Shown piece after piece: positions 53,345-61,500 of a stretch of 64,000 nucleotides of DNA. How positions within the stretch are numbered: position 1 is the stretch's first letter; each line of letters begins with the position of its first letter. Location: the NCBI RefSeq assembly GCF_001426375.1, contig NZ_LMEO01000006.1, positions 26,538-90,537 of the forward strand, written 5' to 3'. The position numbers and the translations under genes were made by a program. Origin of the DNA: Paenibacillus sp. Root444D2 (GTDB lineage Bacteria > Bacillota > Bacilli > Paenibacillales > NBRC-103111). The notes beneath the pieces are model-generated. The model was not told where the DNA came from. It worked only from the letters and a program-made list of their open reading frames with translations, and made no database searches.

Positions 53345-54801
53345 GCGGGCTCCGTGAGAGGCTGGGCCGTCTGCGGGGACCTTCAGCGGCTCAGACGGCA
53401 GCGCCGACGCTGCCTGTGGCAGACGGCGAGTGGACGCAGCTAGGCGCCCATGTAGAAACGAGTCCAGCTGGCTCGTTCGTGATGCGGCGCCGTGTATACG
53501 GCGCGGACAGCGTGCACGGCAAGTATCGGCTGCGTGAGCTGGCCGATGTTGCGCAGCAGCTGTCCTGCTTTCACGACCGTGACGCCGTCGTCCGGCTCGA
53601 AGAGTTGCTCTTCTTCGACACCGAAACGACCGGACTCGGCGTCGGTGCAGGTAACGTGCCGTTCATGGTCGGCATCGGCTTTTATACCGGTGAGCTGTTC
53701 ACGGTAGAACAGCTGTTGATTCGCAACCCAGCGGAAGAGCATGCTATGCTTGTTTATTTGCAAGAACTGCTCGACCGCTTCACGCATATTATTTCCTACA
53801 ATGGCCGAACGTTCGATTGGCCGATTCTAAAGAATCGCTATGTTCTTAATCGACTCCAATTGGACGATGGGAAGCTCCTTCAACTTGATCTTCTTTATCC
53901 CTCGCGAAGCTTATGGCGAAACACGCTTCCTTCTTGCCGTCTTAGCAAAGTTGAAGAGAGCCGCCTTGGCTTTGAGCGTGTAGATGATGTGCCGGGGTCT
54001 ATGGCACCCGCTTTATATTTTCAATATCTGGCGGAGAAAAATCCATCCGTACTTGAAGGTGTGTTCGTTCATAATGAGCACGATATCGTTACTTTAGCTG
54101 CACTTGCCATACATTTCGGCAAACTGTTGAGCGGGGGTAGTGAAGTTACAGGAAGAATACCGGGTTCATACCGTTTTGAACTGGAGCAAATGAAGGGATT
54201 GCCGTCGAATGGAGAGCAAGAGATTGAAACTGATCCCGAGCTCGAACTCGAAGAATTGTTCCGAACAGGTGTATGGCTAGACAAAATGGGCCGTACTGTA
54301 TTAGCTGAGAATTATTTCGATGAATTATTTGATAGGTTAATGAATGATCCAAGATCAGCTGATCCAGCTGATCAAGAATCTGCCATTCTTCTATTAGCTG
54401 CCTTTTACAAGAAGAATGGTGAAAATCTTCGAGCAGTTGAACTATGGAAGCGCTGGATTGCCATCAAAAAAGCGAGCATTGCGCTTCATTTGGAGCCTTA
54501 TTTGGAGCTAGCGATGTATTACGAACATCGAGAGAAGAACTTTGCTCAGGCGATATTTTACGCTGAGGAGGCTTGGGCGAAGCTCTGGCGCCGCCGTTCG
54601 CTTCATCGTGGAGATAAAAGGCAAAACGAGGTCGAGGAAGCACTGGAGAAACGTATCCATCGATTGAAAGGAAAGTTGAGGAAAACCGAAAGTCATTCGT
54701 TTGAAATGACATCTCCTGTTGCGAAGGGGAAAAATACATCGAAAGAGAAAAACAAAACTCGCAAAATAAAGCCGATTTACGTCAGTGAAGGGCTAATTTA
54801 A
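53341..54801 (+). CDS. mrfB: Ribonuclease H-like exonuclease MrfB (YprB-like)
   Basis: 486 aa. DEDDh-type 3'-5' exonuclease domain: FFDTETTGLG (acidic pair), ISYNGRTFDWPILKNRY and HNEHDIVTLAAL at the end of the domain; a C-terminal tetratricopeptide-like helical part (about 300-440) and a basic tail (KGKNTSKEKNKTRK) follow. Partner of MrfA. ATG 53341 overlaps the stop of the upstream remnant. The first 400 bases are strongly GC-rich; the 3' part is not. Confidence 0.92.
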   Translation: MSGLRERLGRLRGPSAAQTAAPTLPVADGEWTQLGAHVETSPAGSFVMRRRVYGADSVHGKYRLRELADVAQQLSCFHDRDAVVRLEELLFFDTETTGLGVGAGNVPFMVGIGFYTGELFTVEQLLIRNPAEEHAMLVYLQELLDRFTHIISYNGRTFDWPILKNRYVLNRLQLDDGKLLQLDLLYPSRSLWRNTLPSCRLSKVEESRLGFERVDDVPGSMAPALYFQYLAEKNPSVLEGVFVHNEHDIVTLAALAIHFGKLLSGGSEVTGRIPGSYRFELEQMKGLPSNGEQEIETDPELELEELFRTGVWLDKMGRTVLAENYFDELFDRLMNDPRSADPADQESAILLLAAFYKKNGENLRAVELWKRWIAIKKASIALHLEPYLELAMYYEHREKNFAQAIFYAEEAWAKLWRRRSLHRGDKRQNEVEEALEKRIHRLKGKLRKTESHSFEMTSPVAKGKNTSKEKNKTRKIKPIYVSEGLI

Positions 54802-54832
54802 GCATTTTCACCATTTTTGTTAGCATTCCATA

Positions 54833-54861
54833 GTAACAGAAGTCCCTAAAGACTGCTATTA
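54833..54861. repeat. Solo palindromic repeat copy
   Basis: AACAGAAGTCCCTAAAGACT followed by GCTATTAG: a single member of the repeat family in the gap downstream of mrfB. A possible decayed second copy (AATAAGACTCTCCAGAACC) begins near 54887. Confidence 0.75.
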
Positions 54862-54988
54862 GTCATTTTAATAACATTATGATTAAAATAAGACTCTCCA
54901 GAACCATCCAGAAGTTGTATTAGGTAGTTCCGTTTACTTTCCCAGTCATTTGGATATACAAGGAAGAAAAAGGCAAGGAGAGTGTGCC

Positions 54989-55798
54989 ATGCCCGAACTT
55001 CCAGAGATGGAAACCTATCGCCAGCAGTTGACGCGGTTGATCCAAGGTTCGCCAATCACAGGGGCGGAAGTTACTCGTCCGAAATCATTGAATGTGGAGC
55101 CGGATAGTTTCATTCGTACGCTAACCGGGAACCGTATTGTACGGATAGATCGCAGAGCTAAGCATTTGCTGTTTCATTTGGTATCAGGTGAAGTTTTATT
55201 ATTGCATTTAATGCTTGGTGGTTGGATGTTCTATGGCACGGAGGAAGAGAAGCCGGATCGGACAACGCAAGTTATGATCCATTTTGGCACGAAGCACTTA
55301 TATTTCATCGGATTGCGGTTAGGATATTTGCACATGCATAAACTGCCTGAGGTTGATCTGCTATTAGGCAAGCTTGGGCCTGAGCCACTGGAATCCAGTT
55401 TTACTTTTACACAATTCCAACGGGTGTTGAAAAGTAAGAATAGCAACTTGAAAGCAGCATTTGTCGATCAATCATTTCTCTCAGGGATTGGGAACTGTTA
55501 CTCTGATGAGATATGTTTTTATGCGGGCATTCTCCCTCTTCGTAAACTTTCCTCACTGACAGAAGAAGAGCAGAATCGCTTATTTCAAGCCATGCGCTCG
55601 GTTCTTCTCGAAGCTATTCAATTCGGGGGATATATAGACGAGCCTCTGTTTGTTGGTGACCGTTTGACGGGGCAGTTCGATGCTATGTGTCGTGTATATG
55701 ATCGAGAAGGGGAGCCTTGTTTGCGCTGTGGACATCAACTAATCAAGACAGAAGTTTCGAGTCGCAAATGCTTCTATTGTGCTAATTGTCAAGCGTGA
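54989..55798 (+). CDS. Fpg/Nei family DNA glycosylase
   Basis: 269 aa. Excises oxidised bases and nicks the abasic site. After Met the N-terminus PELPEMETYR provides the catalytic Pro and Glu; RRAKHLLF holds the conserved Lys, the H2TH helix region is SFLSGIGNCYSDEICFYAGI, and the C-terminal zinc finger is CLRCG...CFYCANC. Whether it prefers 8-oxoguanine (MutM) or pyrimidines cannot be told. ATG 54989 follows AAGGAGAG. The nfo gene follows 12 bases later: a base-excision repair pair. Confidence 0.93.
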   Translation: MPELPEMETYRQQLTRLIQGSPITGAEVTRPKSLNVEPDSFIRTLTGNRIVRIDRRAKHLLFHLVSGEVLLLHLMLGGWMFYGTEEEKPDRTTQVMIHFGTKHLYFIGLRLGYLHMHKLPEVDLLLGKLGPEPLESSFTFTQFQRVLKSKNSNLKAAFVDQSFLSGIGNCYSDEICFYAGILPLRKLSSLTEEEQNRLFQAMRSVLLEAIQFGGYIDEPLFVGDRLTGQFDAMCRVYDREGEPCLRCGHQLIKTEVSSRKCFYCANCQA

Positions 55799-55810
55799 AA
55801 GGGCTGATTC

Positions 55811-56641
55811 ATGATGTTTATTGGCGCTCATGTTAGTACGCGTGGAGGCTATTTAGGTGCGGCCAAAACCGCACTGTCTATAGGAGCAAATGCGTTTCAA
55901 TACTTTCCCATGAATCCGCGCAGTCTTTCTACCAAGTTGGTTAATCAAAGAGATACAAGCGCATGTGCGCAATTTTGCCTGGAACACGGCATTTTGTCAA
56001 TTGGGCACGCTCCGTATCCACTGAACCCTGCGGCTGATGAGGCTGAACGCGAGAATATGATAAAGCTTTTGAGGAATGGTTTGGAAATTACGGATGCCTG
56101 CGGTTCGGTAGGATTAGTGGTGCACTTTGGAAAATATATTGGAAAAGACCCGTTACAAGGCTATAAAAATATAATACAATGTTTGAATAGTGCTGCTCAA
56201 GGATATGAGGGTTCTTCTTTGATTTTGCTTGAGAATCAAGCTGGAGAAGGTGCTCAGCTGGGGCTAACTTTGGAAGAAATGGTTCAAGTGCGCAAACTGA
56301 GTGAAGCTCCAGAGAAGATTGGATTTTGCTTGGATACGTGTCATGCATTTGCAAGTGGTTTATGGCAGGGGCATAATTGGTTAGAGCTTGAGACCAAGGG
56401 GAGACAGCTTGACTATTTTCCGCATCTGAAGGCCGTTCATTTGAATGACTCTGTCCATCCATGTGGTTCCCGCCGAGACCGCCATGCAAATATTGGGGCT
56501 GGTTATATTGGCCGAGAGAATTTACAGCAGATGCTAAGCTCTTCCTTTTTGAAGCAAATTCCTATCGTTCTTGAAACAGGTTCAGGTAGTGATGGTACAC
56601 ATGCTCAGGAAATTGCACTGGTGAAATCTTTGGTTTACTAG
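55811..56641 (+). CDS. nfo: Endonuclease IV (deoxyribonuclease IV)
   Basis: 276 aa apurinic/apyrimidinic endonuclease. Opening FIGAHVSTRGGY, VVHFGKYIGK, LLENQAGEG, GFCLDTCHAFASG, VHLNDSVHPCGSRRDRHANIG and VLETG supply the trinuclear zinc ligands. It would cut abasic sites left by the Fpg/Nei enzyme encoded just upstream. ATG 55811 or the next codon may start; AAAGGG is the site. Confidence 0.95.
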   Translation: MMFIGAHVSTRGGYLGAAKTALSIGANAFQYFPMNPRSLSTKLVNQRDTSACAQFCLEHGILSIGHAPYPLNPAADEAERENMIKLLRNGLEITDACGSVGLVVHFGKYIGKDPLQGYKNIIQCLNSAAQGYEGSSLILLENQAGEGAQLGLTLEEMVQVRKLSEAPEKIGFCLDTCHAFASGLWQGHNWLELETKGRQLDYFPHLKAVHLNDSVHPCGSRRDRHANIGAGYIGRENLQQMLSSSFLKQIPIVLETGSGSDGTHAQEIALVKSLVY

Positions 56642-56683
56642 TCCATCATTCATTCCATCATGAATAGGAAAGGAAATCCGATC

Positions 56684-57037
56684 ATGATTCATGTATACTT
56701 AGATGACTTGCGCCCTTGTCCCCAAGGATTTACTTTAGCCAAAGATGTCAAAGAATGCATTTTACTTCTCCAGGAATTTGATGTTGATATTTTGTCGTTA
56801 GATCATGATTTGGGTTGGTCTACGATGGAGACTGGCATGGACGTCGTCATTTGGTTGACGCAACAGCGTAAATTTCCCAAAACAATTTATATTCATACTT
56901 CCAGTCCCTCGGCTTGCACGGCCATGTATCAAACGCTTTACACGGCCAAACCCGAAGGAATGAGTCTATACCCTCACCGAATTCCTGACGATTTGCTCAT
57001 GCAGATTGCACAAGGGACTTATAAGAGTGAGCCGTAG
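56684..57037 (+). CDS. Cyclic-phosphate processing receiver-like (cpRec) domain protein
   Basis: 117 aa. Small receiver-like domain: IHVYLDDLRPCPQGF with an acidic pair at the N-terminus and ILSLDHDLGWSTMETGMDVVIWL in the middle (SLDHDLG is the family hallmark). Receiver domains of this branch have been predicted from genome context to process cyclic phosphates in RNA repair, but biochemistry is scarce. ATG 56684 follows AAAGGAAATCC. No obvious partner next to it. Confidence 0.7.
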   Translation: MIHVYLDDLRPCPQGFTLAKDVKECILLLQEFDVDILSLDHDLGWSTMETGMDVVIWLTQQRKFPKTIYIHTSSPSACTAMYQTLYTAKPEGMSLYPHRIPDDLLMQIAQGTYKSEP

Positions 57038-57058
57038 TCAGAAAGGAATCGACCGCAA

Positions 57059-57832
57059 ATGATCCATTTATCCGGTATTCATTTTATTAGAGAAGAACGT
57101 CATATTTTACAGGATGTGAATGTACACATTCAGCCAGGTGAACACTGGGTATTGTTAGGCCGTAATGGTTCAGGTAAGACAACATTGCTTGAAATGATGA
57201 ATGGATACGAGTTCCCGAGTCGGGGAACGGTAGACGTGCTGGGCAATCGATATGGTCAATGTGATGTGAGGGAAGTTCGCAAAAAAATCGGCTATATTTC
57301 ACAGTCTTTATTCGAAAAATTGAACCTGAGTGACCCTGTCCTCGAGGTTGTCGCTACGGGTGAATATGCCTATTTACGGTTTTATCAGGAAATACCGCAA
57401 GAGGTGAAAGATCGTGCTCTAGTCATGTTGGAGCGTGTTCGCATTCCTCATTTGGCACATCAGCCTTTAGGAAGTCTTTCGCAAGGAGAACGTAAAAAAG
57501 TCATGCTTGCCAGATCGCTCATGATGAAGCCTTCCATTCTCATTATGGACGAACCAGCGGCTGGTCTAGATTTATACGAGAGAGAACGTTTTCTAACAGA
57601 TGTCAATGACCTTAGCAAGCAAAACATTACGGTCGTCTACGTGACGCATCATATCGAAGAAATAATCCCTTTATTTACACATGTTGCTATCATTGAACAA
57701 GGTGAAATCATTGCTGCAGGGCGCAAAGAAGAGGTATTGACTCCGGAACATATTCATCGAGCTTTTGGGATCGAAATCACGTTGGAATGGTTCCAAGAAC
57801 GGCCATGGATTAAGGTTATTGAATCAAGATAG
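57059..57832 (+). CDS. ABC transporter ATP-binding protein, YlmA-like
   Basis: 257 aa. Walker A GRNGSGKTTLL, signature LSQGERKKV, Walker B ILIMDEPAAGLD and YVTHHIEEI are present. Resembles YlmA/ModF-type ATPases that occur without a permease gene. Start ATG 57059 follows AAAGGAATCGACC, 21 bases after the cpRec gene. Partner and substrate unknown. Confidence 0.85.
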   Translation: MIHLSGIHFIREERHILQDVNVHIQPGEHWVLLGRNGSGKTTLLEMMNGYEFPSRGTVDVLGNRYGQCDVREVRKKIGYISQSLFEKLNLSDPVLEVVATGEYAYLRFYQEIPQEVKDRALVMLERVRIPHLAHQPLGSLSQGERKKVMLARSLMMKPSILIMDEPAAGLDLYERERFLTDVNDLSKQNITVVYVTHHIEEIIPLFTHVAIIEQGEIIAAGRKEEVLTPEHIHRAFGIEITLEWFQERPWIKVIESR

Positions 57833-57855
57833 TAGATTACATAAAGGATGCGGCT

Positions 57856-58893
57856 ATGACACACTTAACGACATACATTGGTACCTCGAATCACGGGTTC
57901 GCTCAATATGCACAAGATGAAATTCGTAAGTTATTTCCCTTAACTAAGTTTACTTTGTTGGTGCCAACAGAGGTTTTTATATTCGAAGTGCCCGAGGGTG
58001 CAGAAGATATGATCACAACGCTTAAAGAGCAGGAGCCTATGTTTCTTAGGCATGTTCAGCCTGTGAGTCAAGACTGGGACTTGAGCCGTACGGATGCGGA
58101 TATCGAACATCTCAAGGCTTGGCTAAGAGATGCCATTTCTTCAGGACTTATTGGTTCAGGCGAGAAAATAGCCACCCAAGTGCGCAAAGAAGAGCGGGCG
58201 GATGTACCTTACGCGCCTTTTACCGTCAAGGCAGCTTTAGATGAAATATTGGTTTCGGAGATTCAGGCTGAACCCGTAGTTCGATATGCGGATCAAATCA
58301 TATCCGTGTATATTAGCGCTAAGAAGTTATTCGTGGGGCTATCCAAGCCTGCCGACAATTTGTCAGATTGGTCAGGCGGTGCGATCCGGTTCATGAAGGA
58401 AGAGGATCAAATCTCGCGTGCTAAATTCAAGCTTTTGGAAGCAGAACAGCGATTCGGTATTGATTTCAGCGTTGCTCGTACGGCACTAGATATTGGTGCG
58501 GCCCCTGGTGGATGGACATCGTTACTTTTGGAGCGCGGCTTGCGTGTTACGGCTATTGACCCTGCTTCCATGAGTCCCAGACTTCAAGGCAACCGACTTC
58601 TCACGATTCTTAAGAAAAATGCTGGTGAAGTAAAGCTTAGGGAAAATGAGTTTGATTTGCTTGTCTGCGATATGAGCTGGGATCCACGTCAAATGGGTCG
58701 TTTAGTTGCTGATTTGCTCTATTCCTTACAAAGTGGGGGAACGGCAATCATTACGGTCAAACTCATGCATAAAAAACCGTTCCAAACGGTTCGTGATGTT
58801 CTGAAGATTTTGGAGCCGTCTCTCTTCCTGCTTAAAGCCAAGCAATTGTTTCACAATCGGGAAGAATTGACACTTTATTTGCAAAAGACGTAG
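57856..58893 (+). CDS. THUMP/FtsJ-like RNA methyltransferase
   Basis: 345 aa. N-terminal THUMP-like region (about 60-170, FTVKAALDEILVSE) and C-terminal Rossmann methyltransferase of the RlmE/FtsJ-RlmM type: FKLLEAEQRFG, LDIGAAPGGWTSLLLERG (motif I), LLVCDMSWDPRQ (catalytic Asp) and AIITVKLMHK (catalytic Lys), consistent with a K-D-K-E ribose 2'-O-methyltransferase. RlmM methylates C2498 of 23S rRNA in E. coli; the target here is unproven. ATG 57856 follows AAAGGATGCGGCT. Confidence 0.82.
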   Translation: MTHLTTYIGTSNHGFAQYAQDEIRKLFPLTKFTLLVPTEVFIFEVPEGAEDMITTLKEQEPMFLRHVQPVSQDWDLSRTDADIEHLKAWLRDAISSGLIGSGEKIATQVRKEERADVPYAPFTVKAALDEILVSEIQAEPVVRYADQIISVYISAKKLFVGLSKPADNLSDWSGGAIRFMKEEDQISRAKFKLLEAEQRFGIDFSVARTALDIGAAPGGWTSLLLERGLRVTAIDPASMSPRLQGNRLLTILKKNAGEVKLRENEFDLLVCDMSWDPRQMGRLVADLLYSLQSGGTAIITVKLMHKKPFQTVRDVLKILEPSLFLLKAKQLFHNREELTLYLQKT

Positions 58894-58926
58894 AATGTGG
58901 AAAAAAATGTAGATTTTTAAAGAAGG

Positions 58927-58965
58927 CCCTCTTATAATCAAGGTAAATCTTACCTGATAAGGGGG
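58927..58965 (+). promoter_or_regulatory. Hairpin overlapping the kinase ribosome-binding site
   Basis: CCCTCTTATAATCAAGGTAA (58927-58946) pairs imperfectly with TTACCTGATAAGGGGG (58950-58965): CCC-CTTAT, TCA and GGTAA segments match with three bulged bases. The right arm is the only purine-rich ribosome-binding site of the kinase gene. No T-run follows, so translation control is more likely than termination. Confidence 0.45.
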
Positions 58966-58976
58966 TCATTTATTTA

Positions 58977-60620
58977 TTGATGAATAAACAAAGTTGGATC
59001 GGAACATGTATTGGGGGAAGATATCGAATTGAAGCCTTGCTCGGTCAAGGTGGTATGAGTCACGTTTATTTAGCAGAAGATTTGAAGTTGAAAGGGAAGA
59101 AATGGGCAGTGAAAGATTGTTTGCCTTTTGAAGCCGATGATTTGACATTCTTTCTAGAAGAAGCGGAAATGCTCGCTAGGCTCCAACATCCACAGTTGCC
59201 GCAGTTAGTTGATTATTTTACAACCGATGATGGAAAAGGCTTCTTGGTAATGGATTATATTCAAGGGCCAACCTTGCAAGACTTATTCGAAGATAAAGGA
59301 CGCGAGTTACCCGTTGCGAAAATTGTTCATATGGCCTTTCAGCTGTGCGATTTACTTCACTATTTGCACACGTTTCAACCTCGTCCGATTATTTACCGCG
59401 ATCTCAAGCCATCTAATGTGATGTTGAATGAGCAGAACCAAGTTCGATTAATCGATTTTGGCGTTGCCCGACACTTCAAAAACGGCAAACAATCCGACAC
59501 CATCCAAATGGGTACGATTGGCTTTGCTGCTCCCGAACAATTCCTAGGCTTACAAACGGATGCGCGCACTGATTTATTTACACTCGGCGCTATGCTGTAT
59601 TATTTATTATCAGGCGGCCAGTATGCGTATATAACCCAAAAATCGTTGGAACAGATACGTCCAGATTTACCTGAAGCTTTAACCTCCACCGTACGATTAC
59701 TCCTGCAAGAGCATCCGCAAAACCGCTGTCAATCTGCCATGGAAGTAAAAATGAGACTTCGTTCCATCTATTCCGAAACAACTGTGGCCCCATTAGCTCT
59801 TGGACAACACACACCAATCATCACTTCAACACCAGATAAATTAATTGTTATTGGCGGTTTATTTGCTGGTGTAGGTGCGACATTCATGGCAATTACATTG
59901 GCAAGAATTCTTCACGCTATGCACATTCCGAACGCGCTTGTTGAGCAGCCAACAATTGAACCTGATTTGTATATGCTCCTTTACGGCGATAACAAGGCCC
60001 CTAAGGATTACGCATTCGCTTCTAATCTCATTAGTGAACAAATGTCTGCAGTGATTTCATCATGGATCAACGGTTTTACGACATGGGTACCTCTTCATCC
60101 TGAAGGGTTTCAAAGCACATGGCATCCTGCGGATTCCTTCAAGCTTCTACATACGATAAAAAAACCGATCGTCATTTGGGACGTATCTACGCATTGGGAG
60201 GATCCTTCTGTTCAAGAACTTTGTCATAGTGCGGATGAGATCATTGTAGTTGTAGACGCCTCTCCTGGAAAGTGTAATCGCCCAAGTTCACGAGCGCATT
60301 TCAATCGATTTGATAAGTATCAGCAGCGTGGTAAAAAGGTGCATTTTGTGGCGAACGGCACGATGCCGGGACATTTGCGGAATGAATGGGTAGATTCACT
60401 GCCAGCGGCACCGTTATGCACCTTACCTGAAATTCTGCGTGCTGAAGTCATGCGTTCTGTTTGGAGAGGGGAATGTATTCAAGATCAGACCGAGGTTTTG
60501 GAGAAGTTGAAAGATGCTCTGACCCCTTTACTTAGAGAAATTCTGCCGGCAGATACGGTTAGAAAAAGCAGTTTGAAGGAGAGTAAATCGTTATTCTCAC
60601 GATTCAAAAAGCCTAGTTAA
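58977..60620 (+). CDS. Ser/Thr protein kinase fused to a degenerate ParA/CpaE-like domain
   Basis: 547 aa. Hanks-type kinase domain about 14-265: glycine loop GQGGMS (23-28), ATP-binding Lys46 (AVKD), YRDLKPSN in place of HRDLKPSN (140-147; Asp142 kept), DFG (160-162) and APE (185-187). No membrane segment, so cytoplasmic. Residues about 285-525 look like a ParA/MinD/CpaE ATPase: VIGGLFAGVGATFMAITLAR is in the P-loop position but lacks the lysines, while IVIWDVSTHWED and ADEIIVVVDASPG match later strands. A CpaE-like gene and cpaF lie downstream. TTG 58977 is followed by an in-frame ATG at 58980; either may be the start. Confidence 0.8.
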   Translation: MMNKQSWIGTCIGGRYRIEALLGQGGMSHVYLAEDLKLKGKKWAVKDCLPFEADDLTFFLEEAEMLARLQHPQLPQLVDYFTTDDGKGFLVMDYIQGPTLQDLFEDKGRELPVAKIVHMAFQLCDLLHYLHTFQPRPIIYRDLKPSNVMLNEQNQVRLIDFGVARHFKNGKQSDTIQMGTIGFAAPEQFLGLQTDARTDLFTLGAMLYYLLSGGQYAYITQKSLEQIRPDLPEALTSTVRLLLQEHPQNRCQSAMEVKMRLRSIYSETTVAPLALGQHTPIITSTPDKLIVIGGLFAGVGATFMAITLARILHAMHIPNALVEQPTIEPDLYMLLYGDNKAPKDYAFASNLISEQMSAVISSWINGFTTWVPLHPEGFQSTWHPADSFKLLHTIKKPIVIWDVSTHWEDPSVQELCHSADEIIVVVDASPGKCNRPSSRAHFNRFDKYQQRGKKVHFVANGTMPGHLRNEWVDSLPAAPLCTLPEILRAEVMRSVWRGECIQDQTEVLEKLKDALTPLLREILPADTVRKSSLKESKSLFSRFKKPS

Positions 60621-60727
60621 CCCCTTTAATAAATTTGTAAATTGATTCTCAAGTTATAACCAAACGACCTTAATTGTGTTATGATGAGTCATATTTCATT
60701 TAGATGCAGATAGAGGGGGCCATACAT

Positions 60728-61240
60728 ATGGAACAAAGATTTGCTAGAGAATCCAGATGCTTTAAGACGTCACGAATTTTTCCTACGGATGTAAATAACC
60801 ACAACACGCTCTTTGGTGGAAAATTGATGTCCTATATTGATGACATTGCATCGATTGCGGCACATAAACATTGCCGGAGGTCTGTCGTGACAGCCTCAAC
60901 GGATTCTGTTGACTTTTTGTCACCCATACATACGTCAGACTCGGTTTGCTTGGAGTCATTCGTGACATGGACAGGCAAAAGCTCGATGGAGGTTTTCGTC
61001 AAAGTCGTAACCGAAGATTTGAAAACTGGGGCAAGAAAAATTGCCGCAACCTCTTTCCTGACATTCGTAGCACTCGATGACAACAAAGTTCCGGTTGAAG
61101 TTCCAGATGTGGTTCCAGAAACGGAAGAAGAGAAGAAGCTGCATGAATCGGCGCCACACCGAGCAGAAATGAGACGTTTACGAAGAGTTGAAAGTAAGAA
61201 GCTGGCGAGCTTCTTCACGATGAAATACCCTTGGGAATAA
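60728..61240 (+). CDS. Acyl-CoA thioesterase, hotdog fold, YkhA-like
   Basis: 170 aa. VNNHNTLFGGKLMSYIDDIASIAAHKHC is the hallmark N-terminal helix of the YciA/YkhA/BACH thioesterases, with the catalytic Asp in YIDD; DSVDFLSPIHTSD is the second strand pair. Hydrolyses acyl-CoAs. ATG 60728 follows AGAGGGGGCC. The transcription unit ends at the hairpin near 61302. Confidence 0.9.
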   Translation: MEQRFARESRCFKTSRIFPTDVNNHNTLFGGKLMSYIDDIASIAAHKHCRRSVVTASTDSVDFLSPIHTSDSVCLESFVTWTGKSSMEVFVKVVTEDLKTGARKIAATSFLTFVALDDNKVPVEVPDVVPETEEEKKLHESAPHRAEMRRLRRVESKKLASFFTMKYPWE

Positions 61241-61246
61241 AAGGGA

Positions 61247-61354
61247 TTGATTTTCCGGTAAAATGTGGTACAATTTGGATAAATTAAATCGGACAAGCGG
61301 AAGCACCGCTGATCGTGGAGATCATATCTCCTCAATCGGCGTGTGCTTTTTTGT
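61247..61354 (+). promoter_or_regulatory. Candidate attenuated leader ahead of the Tad-type operon
   Basis: A promoter (TTGATT 61247-61252, 16 bases, TACAAT 61269-61274) begins right after the thioesterase stop. The predicted transcript first forms AGCGG-AAGCA-CCGCT (61296-61310), which overlaps and competes with the left arm of a strong terminator starting at 61302. The layout is that of an antiterminator and terminator pair. It may simply be the thioesterase terminator with a chance upstream hairpin. Confidence 0.45.
61302..61354 (+). terminator. Intrinsic terminator upstream of the CpaE-like gene
   Basis: AGCACCGCTGAT (61302-61313) pairs with ATCGGCGTGTGCT (61335-61347, one bulge), with inner GGAGAT-CAT-ATCTCC, followed by TTTTTTG. 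Confidence 0.9.
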
Positions 61355-61382
61355 TTTCTCCGAATCGCGAAGGAGGCTGATG

Positions 61383-61475
61383 ATGAAGGTTGAGACGACC
61401 ATTCGCATTGCCATTGTGCTTACGGTTATTAGCTTTGTCTTAATCGCCAGTGGCGTGTATGCCAATGTTTCATGA
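61383..61475 (+). CDS. Predicted 30-aa membrane peptide
   Basis: Open frame with a strong site (AAGGAGG at 61370-61376): KVETTIR followed by IAIVLTVISFVLIASGVYA, a single hydrophobic segment. It is the first frame after the terminator and 25 bases upstream of the CpaE-like gene, itself preceded by AAGGAGGTAGG. I recognise no family. It could be a small Tad accessory or a leader peptide; coding is inferred. Confidence 0.5.
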   Translation: MKVETTIRIAIVLTVISFVLIASGVYANVS

Positions 61476-61500
61476 ATGAAATAAGAAAAAGGAGGTAGGA

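Noticed and set aside
61263..61382. N-terminal extension of the 30-aa peptide to 70 codons
   Set aside because: The extension runs through the terminator stem and has no ribosome-binding site, whereas AAGGAGG sits just before the internal ATG.
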